Assembly: GCA_029339195.1 (NCBI GenBank)
Contig: JAPTJF010000708.1
Span: forward strand, 1 to 19,747
Source of the DNA: Micractinium sp. NFX-FRZ
Taxonomy: Eukaryota; Chlorophyta; Trebouxiophyceae; Chlorellales; Chlorellaceae
DNA: 19,747 nt
Reading direction: 5' to 3'
Below the pieces are notes generated by a model that searched no databases, was not told the DNA's origin, and saw nothing but the letters and a program-made list of their open reading frames with translations. This document shows positions 10,349-19,747 of the stretch, one piece after another; the first letter of the stretch is position 1, and each line of letters starts with the position of its first letter. The position numbers were made by a program, and so were the translations under genes.

Positions 10349-10374
10349 GCGGCGGCGGCGGCCGCCGCCGCCGC
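10349..10374. repeat. 26-base perfect palindrome of GGC/GCC triplets
   Basis: A run of GGC triplets flips into GCC triplets about a centre between 10361 and 10362. All 13 base pairs match. It would extrude a very stable GC stem. Confidence 0.92.
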
Positions 10375-11661
10375 CCTAGTGGATGGCGCCCCGTCCCGTC
10401 CGCTTGCTGCCACATGCTCACACGCCGTCATCTGTCCGGTCTGAGAGCGAAAATCTCTGCGAGCTAGCAACTGGTCTCTGTCCTCCGGACGCGCAGTACC
10501 AGGGTGCGCAGGGAGTTGCCGGCCATTCCCACGCCCACTCAACATATCCAGCACAGGCATCCAAGCCCGCACCACCGCGAGGGAGACGGTGGGGGCACGG
10601 CGCGTCCGTTGCCGGCGCATGCCATCTGGCATCATCTGGATGCCCCGGTCCGTCCTGGACTACCCTCCCCCTTGTCTTCAGCAGCGGTGATCGCTCGTCC
10701 GAAATGGTGTGGAAGGCTAGGGACGCCGACCTGACACGTCCGGGGTACGGCAAGAGGGTCGACCCACACCCGCGCCTGGCCAGCCCCGCCGCGGCTGGGC
10801 CCTCTTCAGGTTCCTTACGTGCACCTGCCCACTTGCCCTGGCCCAGTGCTGCTGTCACCATACGAATTACCGTGCAGTGAAGCCACGGCGCCAAACCATT
10901 GCCAAACGGCCCTCACTCTTATGCTAGCCTGCGGTGCCGCCCGCCTGCCATGTGCCAGCGGCTGGCCGGCGTGACAGATTACCTGCCGGTCCCAAGGGGA
11001 ATTGCACCTGCTGGCCGCAGCCCTCTGGTTGGCAAGCGGCCGGAGCTTGGCGCACTTGCCTCGGGCACTCGTCTCAGAGTGCAAAAGAATGCAGATCGTG
11101 TTGCATGGCAGGCGACCGGCTGGGCGGCGGGGGTGCCATGGCCGGTCCCCTCCTCCTGAGGGCAGACCCCGCCCTTTGCAGTTATCAGGACGACTGCCCC
11201 CCTCGTCTGCCTTCCTCTGTGTTCTGCCTGTACGCCGGTGCTATCCCCAGCAGCTGCCCACCCGCTAGCCCTGCTGCCCCCCAGTTGCACCTTGGACCAC
11301 CATCTGCCTGCCTCTACCTCATCTCTTGAGCCACCGTCGGAAAGAGCAGGGTAATACACAGGGAAGCCACGTGGCAAAAACGCAAGGGGTGGTATGGGTT
11401 GTCTGAGAGGGTTTGGTACGAGTACAACGGCATGCATGGGTTCTAGGAAAGGGGTGGGTGCACCCCAAAAGGGGACTCGTCAGTGCTCGTCGGGAGGGGT
11501 TCCGGTGGCAGTGCTGGCGGCGCCGGGGTGGCTGTCGGCCCACGGCTGGAAGGGCAGGGGAATGAGCCAACAAAGGGGGGATAAAAGGGTGGGGGTCACG
11601 GGCGGGGCTCTCCTGTGGGGTGTGCACCGGGGCTGTGGAGCGGAGTGGGGTGAGACTGGCC

Positions 11662-11680
11662 GGGGGGGAGGGGAAAGGGT
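11662..11680 (+). repeat. Second G-quadruplex candidate
   Basis: A stretch of seven G, then A, four G, AAA and three G on the + strand supplies four runs of three or more G with short loops. It is close to the stronger candidate at 11856-11885 and lies in the same purine-rich tract. Confidence 0.7.
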
Positions 11681-11855
11681 TTGACGGGTTGGAGCGAGAG
11701 GGGGTCGGGATCAGGCTCGGGGCATCGCCCCTCGATGCCAGTAGGACAGGCTGCGCTGAAAGGTCAGGGAAGGGTGCGTAAGAAGGCAAGCAGACTGGGT
11801 GGGTAGTGGTGAAGCAGGGGGTAAGGGCCGCTGGGGTGCCAGCGAGGCGGCGTGA

Positions 11856-11885
11856 GGGGGTGGGAGGGGAGGGCGGGAGGGGGGG
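11856..11885 (+). repeat. Strong G-quadruplex candidate (six G runs, one-base loops)
   Basis: Runs of 5, 3, 4, 3, 3 and 7 G are separated by single bases on the + strand. This fits the G3+N1-7 quadruplex pattern in its tightest form. It sits inside a longer G-rich tract whose transcript, if read from the RWP-RK gene, would be the C-rich strand. Confidence 0.85.
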
Positions 11886-12333
11886 ACACCAGAAGCAGCG
11901 GCAGGCAGGACACATGTAGGGGGGTGTGCTGTCGCCGGCAAGAAGGAGGGGAGCAGGGGGGCACATAAAACATGGGGAGAGGGGCAAGAAAGGGGTGTGT
12001 TCAACACTAAGAATGGAAGCCCAAAGTGGGCTCAGAGGGGAGGGGCGGGGGCACTTGCATGCCGGCGATGGGAGGGACGCATGGAAGGAGGGCGGGGGAG
12101 GGAAGTGCGGGATGGGAGAGGGAGGGAGAGAGGAAGGGGGGCGGGCGGTCACAAAACAGCCCCGCGCATGCAGGGCGGTCGCGCCCCGTGTTCGTTCATC
12201 ACTAGTCAGTCGTGCAAGGCGGGCGCCAGCTTCGGCTGGGCTGGGCAGGGCAGGGCAGGGGCTGGCTGCGTCGGGGTGGCCACCCCTCCGTCACGCCGCA
12301 AGCCCCGCCCCACCCATGCGTTGAAGCAGCAGC

Positions 12334-15300
12334 TCAGGCCATGGCGGTCCAGTCAAGGTCCCAGGGCATGGGAGCCGAGGAGGCGCGCCTGGGCAGCGCG
12401 CGCGGCTGCTGCTGCTGCTGCCGCGGGGTGCCGGCCGGCGTCCAGGCCGCAGCCAGCTGGGCGGCGGCCCACTTGGAGGAGTGCAGGGGCGAGGGCTCTG
12501 CAGCCTCGGCCTCCGCCCGCCACTGCGCCAGCATGGCGTGCATGCCAGACAGGCTGTCCACGGGGGAGGCCAGGGAGTCATGGCCGCCGCGCTGGGAGGA
12601 GGAGGCGGGGGCGGTGCCGCCGTGGGAAGGTAGCGGCGGGGGCGGGCCCAGCCGGAGCCCCATGCTGCCGTGGAAGGCAGAGGAGACGTCACTCAGCATG
12701 GACGGCTGCATGAAGGCACCGCCTGCCGGCCTCGCCTGCTGCTGCTGCTGCTGCGCCTGCTGCGCGTGCTGCTGCTCGTCTTGCTGGCTGTGGCTGGGCG
12801 CGTAGCGCTGCCCCGCGGCGGCGGCGCCGTGCTGCTCGCGCTGCCGGCGCAGCGCCTGCTGCCGCGCCTGCGCCGCCGCCAGCTGCTGCTTCAGCTGCTT
12901 CAGGCGGGCCAACTGCTGCAGGCGCTCCTGGTCGCCGGCAAGCGCGCCCAGGTGTGCCGACGAGCCGCGCTGCGCCAACATGGCCTGTACCTCCTGCCGC
13001 TGCTGAAGGTACTGGGAGGCCACCGACTGGTGCTGCGCCACAGCCTGCTGTAGCTCCTCATCTCCCCGGGAGGCGGGGGGCCACCCCGAGGCGGCATCAG
13101 CGGCCGCCTGCTGCGCCTGCTGCGCCGCCGCCTGCGCCTGCTGCTCGCGGCGCAGCGCCGCCTGCGCCTGCACCTGCGCCTGCTGCGCCTGCATCTGCAT
13201 CAGCTGGCCGGCCATGAGCTGCTTGGCGGGGTCGGGGTGCTTGGCCAGGCGGGCAACCAGCGGCATCAAGTCGGTGGTGCCGTTGGCCAGGTGGGCCAGC
13301 GCCAGAGGCAGTTCCGAGGCGCCGCCATTCAGGCCGCCAATCATCGTCATTGCGCCAGCACCTGCTTAAAAAAAGGAGGGCAGGGGGAAGGCTCTCCTGG
13401 TGAGAGGCAGGATGGGGCTGGGCAAGCGGCAGGCAGGTAGGCAGGCAGGGGCTGGGCAAGGGCAGGCAGGCAGGCTGGGATGAGGGCAGCAAGGGTCAAA
13501 GCAGGCAGGCGCATGCCAGCGGGGCCCCACCTTCGCCGGAACTGGTGGGGGTGTCGTGGCTGGCAATGGAGCCGCTGCCGCCGCCGCCGGGCGGGGTGAG
13601 CGGGCTGCCCTGCGCCGAGCCGCCGACTGTGTGGGGCGCCGCCAGCGGGTCAGTAAAGTATGCATTCGCCAGCATGGCAGCGCTGATGTGGACCCCGTTG
13701 CTGCTGTGGCTGCCGCCGCGCAGCGCCTGGATGCTAGGGCGCATGGCCATGCCGCCGCCGCCGGCGACCGACGGCGGGCGGGGGGTGCGCGCCAGGCCGG
13801 CGAGGGTGGGGTCGTCGAGGGTGGGCAGGCGGGGGGACTGCTTGGGCGAGAAGCAGGTTGTGAGCTCCAGCATGCGCGCCTCAGCCAGGTGTGAGGGGGC
13901 GGGGCTGAGGAAGTCGGCCAGCAAGTCGTCCACTGCAGGCAGGGGGCGGTGGGGGAGGGAGGCGGTGAGGGAGGGAGGCAGGGAGGGGGCAGAGGCGTGC
14001 GAGCAAGGCGGGGCGGGGCGGTGCGTGGAGGTAGTGGGCGGGGTGCAGGGTGCAGCAGCTGCAGCGGTGCGGGGCGGGAGCGCCGCGCGTGTGGCTGGTC
14101 AGCAGCAGGCGGCCTGGGTGAGGGCAGGAGGGAGGGCCAACGTCAGGTAGGGTGGAGAGCTCGCTCACCCTCACGGTCCTCGTGCCCGCCAGAGGCCAGG
14201 TCGAATGGGCTTAGGGGCAGGTCCCCGCAGCTGTCGGCAATCCCCTCTGTGACGCCGCCCCGGCTGGTGGAGGCGGGGCCCACAGAGGTGACGCCGGCGG
14301 CGGGGCCCAGCAGCTGCTGGTGGAAAGCGTAGATGCCCGAGTGGTCCTGCTGCTCCAGCGGCAGCTTGGGGGTGGCAGCCGCCTCGGCGGCGGCCAGGTG
14401 CCCCTGGGGGGTGCCCTGGGCGGGGGCCCGCGCGCTGCGGCTGCTTGTCGAGCCATGCTGCAGCCCAGCAGCGGCCTCTGGGGGGTCCAGCCCCTGCAGG
14501 GCGCCGCCAGAGCTGCCATTGGGGTGGTGCAGAGCGGCGGCGGCGGCGGCGGCGGCCGAGGCGGCGCCGCGCTCGGGCAGCATGCAGCCCTCAGAGGCGA
14601 GCTCTGAGGAGGCGGGGAAGGCCCTGGCGGTGATGGGGGTGGCGCAGTTGAACAGCAGGGCCGAGAGGTTGGGGTCCCTGCGCGGCAGGGGGGCCAGGGA
14701 GGGAGGGTGCGGGGGGTGAGCGTGGGAGCAGGGGGCCAAAGAGTGCACCAATGCTCGCTTGCTTCAGCGGGCGCGGCGGCAGGGTGGCAGGCCGTCCCCG
14801 CAAGTGCCAGGTCAGCACAACGCATCGCATCATCTGACATAAAGGTGCACTCACCCAATGGGCAGGGGGCCCTCCCCCTCGCCTCCCTCCTCAAAGCAGT
14901 CGAGCGAGCGCCCCGTAGCGCGCGCCAGCTGCTGCTGCAGCGTCAGCGGCTGCTGCCGCCCAGTCAGGCGCTGCTGCTCGTGCAGCAGCCAGCCGCCTTG
15001 CTGGTCAGGGCTGAGGGCACCAGAGGCAGGGCGCGGCGGCACGCGGCCGCCCGCCTGCTGGGCGCCGCGCTGCAGCGGCAGCGGCGGGCTGTGCCGGCGC
15101 TGGCTGGAGGGCATGCTGCCAGAGCGGGCCATCAAAGAGGCATGCAGGCCAGCCTGCCCATCCATGCGCTGCAGGGTGAAGGAGAGCAGCAGGAGCAGGC
15201 GGGTGAGGCGTGAGGCGGACGGGGCGGAGAATGTTCGTGGGCGGGCGAGGAGTGCGGGGCACAGCGCAGCGCAAGGCGGCGCAGCGGAAGCCTGGCATCC

Positions 15301-15888
15301 CTCGCTTGCTCACTCGCCCTCAAGTAGCTCCTGCCCCTCCACCGCCCCACCCACGCACCCACACACAAACACCCGCCCACACGCACCCACACACACGCAC
15401 AAACACCCACCTCCAGGAGCAGCGCCTGATCAAGGGCGTCGATGGCGGTGTCATCTCTCGAGCGGTGCCGCTTGAGGCTGAGCGTGCGCATGGCCAGGCG
15501 GCTGAGCCCCGCGGCAAGCTGCTCGGCGCGGGCACCGCCCTCCTGGTGCTCGCCGCCGTGCGGGGGCAGCGCCGCAAAGCCGGGTGCGCCGCCGGCGTCG
15601 CCGCCCACCGGCGACCAAAAAGCGTCAACAGGCAGCGCGGCGGCGGCGGAGAAGGGGGAGATCTGCGGCTGGTCCGCGCCAGTGTATGCGTCTAGGGCAT
15701 TCATGAGCGCGTCCGCCTCCTCCTCGCGAATGCGTTTGAGCGCGCCGCCACTGGCATGGCTCTGCAGCGCGCCGCCGCTGCCGCCGCCGCTGTGCTGCGG
15801 GCTGGTGGAGCGGTCGGCGGGGGAGCCGCCGCCGCCGCTGCGCGCCAGAGCGCCCATGTCCAGGCTCACCCGGCGGCGGGCTTGAGTC

Positions 15889-15919
<31 letters not shown>

Positions 15920-17415
15920 CGGCGGCACCGCCGGAGGGGTACCGCCGGCCGTCGGCCGGTGCAGGCACCGGCACGGCGGGAGGCAGCGGCTCCGACCCCT
16001 GCCGCACCATGGGCAGCCCGGCGGCCGCCCAGGCGTCGGCCTCATCGGAAGCTGATGGCACAGGCAGGCGGTGCGCCGCGTGCCAGCTGCCCTCGCTGCC
16101 GCTGCTGCTGACGTTGTGTGACGTGGTGTCATCCTCCTGGGTGGACGAGTCGGCAGGCGGATCCCAGGCGCAGGGCTTCTTCTTGGCTGGGGCGCGCTTG
16201 CGGGGGGCGGCTGCTGGCTTGGCCGCCGTGAGGGGCGCGCTGGCGCCGGCCTGGGGCGACTGGAAGGTGGAGGGCATGCCGGAGGCGGGGGCGGGTCCTC
16301 CCGAGGCGGCCAGGTGGGCGGCCGACGCGGCGGCCACCTCACCAAGCTTCCCCGCACGCTTCAACTGACGGTAGGGCCACCTGCAAGGCACACAGGGTGG
16401 CCGGAGTGAGGGGGTGCGGCAGCGAGCCAGAGACACAGGAGTGGCAGCGCGCAGGCCGCGCAGGATGGAGGGCGGCAGGGGCGTGGTCTGGGGCCACCCC
16501 CGCCCTGCGCAGGGCTGCAAGCATGCACAGCAGCGCTGCGCTGTCCTCACTTCTCGATGCCCAGCCGGCGGCAGATGCGCTTGAGGATTGTGAGCCCGAT
16601 GCCCAGCTGTCGGCTAGCCTGCAGGCGGAGGGCAGTGGTGGGGAGGCAAGTGTTGGCAGGGGTGGGTGAGGACACCCGTCGTGGCGAGAGGTGCCCGCTG
16701 CCTCCCCCCGTCCCGTCGCGCGCGCGCCAGCCCCACAAGCCTTCGGCCAGCCGCCTGCGCGCGCCAAGGCGCCGGGTGCTCACCTCCTCGCAAGGCAGGT
16801 GGTAGTAGAGCTCAATCTCCTCCCGTGTGATCTCATGAGAGTACCGTCCTCTGCAAACATGAAGGGTGAAAGCGGCGGCGCGACGGGTCAGCACGCGGGC
16901 ACCAAAAATGTGCAGCGCAATGGCTGTCGAGGGTGCAGGGTGCTGGGGTCATCGTGAGTAAAAGTGAGGGGCCCCGCCCAGCAAAGGTTGTGAGTTTGCG
17001 TTGCCAGCGGGCGAACGGGCGTCGCAACAAAGGCGGGCGGCGAAGCGGCAGGACAGGGCGGCAAGGAGGCGGCTTGCGGCCCTCCTGGGCGTGCCCACGG
17101 CCCGATGCCCGTGCGAGCACCCGCCCACAACCATGCTCGAAGGGCTTGCGGGGGCGGAAGGCTGGTGGCGGGCCGCAAACAGCGGCTCCCACCCAGCTTC
17201 CCCAGGCCCTTGCATGGCACACTGCAGGGTGTCACGTGCAGTCCCGGCCTCCGGCCCGCTGGCTGCAGGTTGCAGGCAATGCTGGACCAGCAAGGCAGCT
17301 CAGCTGGCGCTGGACCCCTGGCCGCGGGAGGGAGGGCACCGGGTGGCCCCACATCTCGCTCCCCGCCTCACCCCTTGGTCCTCTTCTTCTTCGACGGGAT
17401 GGTGGTAGTGGCCAT
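12334..17415 (-). CDS. RWP-RK domain transcription factor, N-terminal domain with long low-complexity tail
   Basis: Eight exons on the minus strand join in phase to 1133 residues: 17415-17372, 16850-16784, 16618-16551, 16380-15411, 15168-14855, 14677-14169, 13932-13531 and 13361-12334 (TGA at 12336-12334). Residues 1-14 include a nuclear-signal-like PSKKKRTK. Residues 18-67 form an RWP-RK domain: EITREEIELYYHLPCEEASR, QLGIGLTILKRICRRLGIEK, then WPYRQLKR. RWP-RK proteins bind DNA and control nitrogen responses (NIN-like) or gamete and egg identity (RKD, MID) in plants and algae. Here the signature reads KWPYRQ rather than RWPxRK. The rest is rich in Gln, Ala, Gly, Ser and Pro, with a second basic patch (PRKRAPAKKKP), a nine-Gln run, and acidic-hydrophobic patches such as VDDLLADFL (about 658) that resemble activation motifs. 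No GAF or PB1 domain is visible, so it is not a classical NIN-like protein. Its target genes are unknown. Confidence 0.9.
12722..12778 (-). repeat. Interrupted CAG repeat coding Gln-rich segment
   Basis: On the minus strand this codes the segment around DEQQHAQQAQQQQQQARP in the last exon of the RWP-RK gene. The triplets are imperfect (CAG mixed with GCG and CAC), as in many algal transcription factors. Confidence 0.8.
15346..15410. repeat. CA-rich simple sequence at the 5' end of an RWP-RK intron
   Basis: The + strand is dominated by CACCC, CACACA and ACAAAC units. On the coding minus strand it begins with the splice donor GTGGGT directly after exon 4 (end 15411). The purine/pyrimidine bias may make this intron start G/T-rich in RNA. 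Confidence 0.75.
15888..15914 (-). repeat. Perfect (CAG)9 coding a nine-Gln run
   Basis: Nine uninterrupted CTG triplets on the + strand give nine consecutive Gln codons in exon 4 of the RWP-RK gene. Pure triplet runs of this length are prone to length variation between strains. Confidence 0.95.
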
Positions 17416-19670
17416 GGTTTCCCGAACGCTACCAAGCGCGCAACATCAGTGGCGGGAGCGCGGCTGCAGGGGCTTGCCGCGGGGCGTGCCGCGGGTCAGG
17501 TTGCAAGGGCAGGCGATGCGTGGGATGTGTGCACCAGTCCCAATTGAGGTGGCCGAAGGGGAACGGCGCAAAACCTGGAGTGGCAACGGAGGTGAGGGTG
17601 ACACAGCCAGCGGCGTCAAAGGCTTCTGGTGTTGTAGCGGAGAGGGGTGGAAGACGGGCGAACTGTTGTGAGGGTGTGGGGGCGTCCTGGGTTGGTGGGG
17701 ATGCAGGGACGCCCGCGGCACGCCCGTCTACCTGGCAGCACCGGATCCTCACCCCCTGGTATATATGCTGGTCACCGCGGCCCGCCGCGCATTCAGTGTG
17801 TTCTGTAGCCCATGGAGACCTTTCCGGCGATGCGTGTCGCCTGCGGGAGGGAGGGTTGGCCGAACAGGTTGTCCGGAGATATGCGGAGCTGGCCGGCGCA
17901 GCTCAGTTGGCCACAAGGCTGCATGACTTTGTTTGCCGCATGATATGAAGATAAGGAGGCGCCGGCCAGGGTGGGACGTGCAGGATGTCCGACCGGGACA
18001 GGTGGTGGCGCACTCCCCCCGGCCGCCAGCCAGGTGGGGGTGGGTAGGCCAGGCAGCTGAGGCAGGACGCCGCCTAACCGTGCAGGTGCCAGCCCTACCT
18101 TGATCTCCAGCTGAACAAGTGCACGTGCATACGGAGCGTCGGTTGGTGCATGCGGTTGCGGGGGAGGGCGGCCGCGGCCGCGAGTGCGGCCGCCAACGCC
18201 ACTGTGTGCCGCTTGCATGTCGATCGATGCCGCGGCAGGCTGCCTCATTCCAGTAGGCATCATTTCCCCTGTGAAATGACACAGCCAAGATGTGGTGTGC
18301 TTAGGAAGGAAGCGGGCTGCGGAGCATACAGCCAACCGTGGCACCCCCGGCAGCGGCACCATGCCAGGCTGGGTGCTCAGCCGGCTCCCCTTGCCGTGTT
18401 GCTAAAGCCTGCTGCGCTCTCCATGCTCATTGGATGTAATCTGAATTGCGACTCATGCACCAGCCATGCACACACGCATGGCAGCAGTTCCTGCTCTCAT
18501 GCGAGCGTCACTGCCTGCCGCACGGAGCATCACTGCTTGCCCCATGCCACCCCTGACCCCTCCTACTCCCACTCTATCAGGACCCAGTGCTGTAATTGAG
18601 TAGCTCCAGAAAAGTGCTGGCACCTCCCATATAAAGCAGGTTTGCTTGTGGGGCACCAGGGAGGTAGGCGGCCAGGCGGGAGTGCCGCTTGTGGTGATGC
18701 GGGCGACGGTGGGCGGCGGCACCGCTTAGAACAGCTCCAAATGTGGGGATGCGTCGAATGCCAACGGTTGGGCTCGGCTGCCCTCAATTCACGGCAAAAA
18801 ATGCCACGCACAAGGCTTCTGTGCAGGGACGTGGGATTCCGAGCGAGGCTGCCCATTTTGCTGGGACGTTCACGACCTGTCCAGATAATGGAACCTGAGG
18901 TGTCCCAGCACGATCAATAACCCTCGGCCCATTTGCTACTCTGCCGCCCCCTTCATGCAGAATTATGTTCATTGATGTATGATCAGTGGATTTAAACCGC
19001 TATTGGCCATGAGCGCCACCAGGCTCCCATAGCCTCCCTCCCTTCTGTCCCCTCATTTCCCATGCTCCGGACGTGGCTCTTCGCTGCAGTAGCTCAACCG
19101 CTTCTTTGGACGAGCGCCATTCATTTGGCACCACTATCAGCATGGAAGCTTGTGTCAGGACTCTGGCCGCGGGCCACGGGGTGACACATGATGGCGGTGA
19201 CACAGTCAGGACCGACTCCCTTCGCCCTGTGCCACTCGATTCAGGCGAGGGTCCACGATCTCGTGTTGCGCCGGAGAGAGTGATGTGCGCTGCCCGGCTT
19301 CCGGTGGAGGAGAGCACCTGCACGCCTCTGCACGTGCGCTACCACGAGTTGTGCTTGCGAGACTTGCACGACCAGGACAGGCGGAAGCTGCTTGTCCAAG
19401 CGGAAGACTAGCGAACGATCAAGACACGATGGATGCGACGCAGTGGCTCGGGCCAGGCCCCTCGCCCTGTAGAGCACTGGGCCCCTTCGCCGCTGCTCAG
19501 CCCCGCCGCTCCCTGCCGCCGCTTGCCGGCCCGTCCCGCCGCTCCATGTCGCCGCTTCTTCATCCCATCAGCAGCACTATCAGCACTAGTGCTGTCGATT
19601 CCCTGAATTCCTAGACATCACTTGCCTCCGGATGCACATCGTGATAATATGCACCTTGCATGCTGCTGCT
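17416..19670. other. Gene-poor stretch upstream of the RWP-RK gene
   Basis: It should contain the RWP-RK promoter and leader at its left end. I recognised no protein or RNA gene. Visible items are a TATATAT at 17760-17766, a TATAAA at 18630-18635 without a convincing gene next to it, a palindromic GCGGCCGCGGCCGC at 18168-18181, and an 11-base inverted repeat at 17889-17969. From about 18880 rightwards the DNA becomes less GC-rich in places. It ends next to a retrotransposon-like fragment, so part of it may be old mobile-element sequence. Confidence 0.5.
17889..17969. repeat. 11-base perfect inverted repeat around a 59-base loop
   Basis: CTGGCCGGCGC (17889-17899) is the exact reverse complement of GCGCCGGCCAG (17959-17969). 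The left arm runs into CAGCTCAGTTGG, which resembles the 5' end of a tRNA gene including its A box. No T-arm or B box can be found before the right arm. Confidence 0.85.
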
Positions 19671-19747
19671 GTTGAGCGGGTGAGCAAGCTCACCTACCTG
19701 GGCAGCGTGTTCAGCGAGAGCGGCAGCATTGATGCCGACATCAGCGC
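19671..19747 (+). mobile_element. Non-LTR retrotransposon (LINE) fragment, reverse transcriptase C-terminal motif, cut by window edge
   Basis: The frame starting at 19671 reads VERVSKLTYLGSVFSESG then SIDADIS. This closely follows the pattern seen after the reverse transcriptase domain of many LINE elements (F-x-YLGS-x-x-S-x-x-G-x-x-x-x-E/D-I). The frame stays open upstream to at least an ATG at 19632, but those residues do not look like reverse transcriptase. The recognisable part may begin abruptly here, or the upstream sequence may be decayed. Only about 25 residues are visible, so the family cannot be named. Confidence 0.65.

Larger units (their letters stand above)
9919..12333. other. 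Convergent gene-poor interval between KAP and the RWP-RK gene
   Basis: The 3' ends of two convergent genes face each other here. I could not recognise any protein. The open frames at 10383-10880 (+) and 10418-10894 (-) overlap each other and look like chance frames in GC-rich DNA. The left part (10173-10374) is crowded with short tandem and inverted repeats. The right part (about 11440-12180) is strongly G- and purine-rich on the + strand, and may be the C-rich 3' untranslated region of the minus-strand gene. No TGTAA polyadenylation motif, the usual green algal signal, was spotted just after the KAP stop. Confidence 0.6.

Noticed and set aside
10383..10894. Overlapping open frames on both strands (165 and 158 residues)
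   Set aside because: They overlap antisense, show no recognisable domain and have the mixed composition expected of chance frames in GC-rich DNA.
11319..12152. 277-residue minus-strand open frame rich in Pro, Ser and Cys
   Set aside because: It is an artefact of the C-rich strand of the purine-biased tract. No domain or codon pattern supports translation.
17892..17966. tRNA gene
   Set aside because: The 7-base acceptor-like stem and A-box-like start are present, but the D stem does not pair properly and no T-arm or B box exists, so it is kept only as an inverted repeat.
17749..18362. Minus-strand open frames of about 180 residues upstream of the RWP-RK gene
   Set aside because: No family resemblance, two overlapping frames of similar length, and no supporting splice structure.
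18630..18635. TATAAA promoter on the + strand
   Set aside because: No recognisable gene begins downstream, so the motif alone is not enough.
19073..19411. 112-residue + strand open frame near the retrotransposon fragment
   Set aside because: I could not match it to any transposon or host protein, and a minus-strand frame overlaps its right end.

Overview
The window looks like nuclear DNA of a green alga. It is visibly GC-rich, its genes are broken by short GT-AG introns of roughly 80-520 bases, coding exons use GC-ending codons, and the protein set (FAN1 nuclease, Hsp70, kinesin-2 KAP, RWP-RK factor) fits Chlorophyta. A chlorella-like trebouxiophyte is my best guess, but the sequence alone does not prove the lineage. 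All exon models were assembled by hand from splice sites, reading phase and family similarity. Every model keeps phase across all junctions.

Layout. 1-1499 (+): the 3' end of a FAN1-type structure-specific nuclease gene, including the VRR-NUC catalytic domain. 1824-5326 (+): an 11-exon gene encoding an Hsp70 nucleotide-binding domain and beta substrate-binding domain. Where the alpha-helical lid should follow, it carries a U-box (E2-binding ubiquitin ligase domain). 5561-9918 (+): an 11-exon gene for the kinesin-2 associated armadillo protein KAP (FLA3/KIFAP3 type). 9919-12333: a gene-poor convergent interval with tandem repeats, hairpins and a long G-rich purine-biased tract. 12334-17415 (-): an 8-exon gene for a large RWP-RK transcription factor with its DNA-binding domain at the extreme N terminus and long Gln/Ala/Gly/Ser-rich tails. 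17416-19670: no gene recognised. 19671-19747 (+): a short fragment resembling the C-terminal end of a non-LTR retrotransposon reverse transcriptase, cut by the window edge.

The four genes do not form an obvious pathway: DNA repair, protein quality control, intraflagellar transport and transcription. The standout is the Hsp70-U-box fusion. It would join in one chain what animals and plants do with two proteins (Hsp70 plus the co-chaperone ligase CHIP). Its ATPase site also carries an unusual substitution (DLGGGP in place of DLGGGT).
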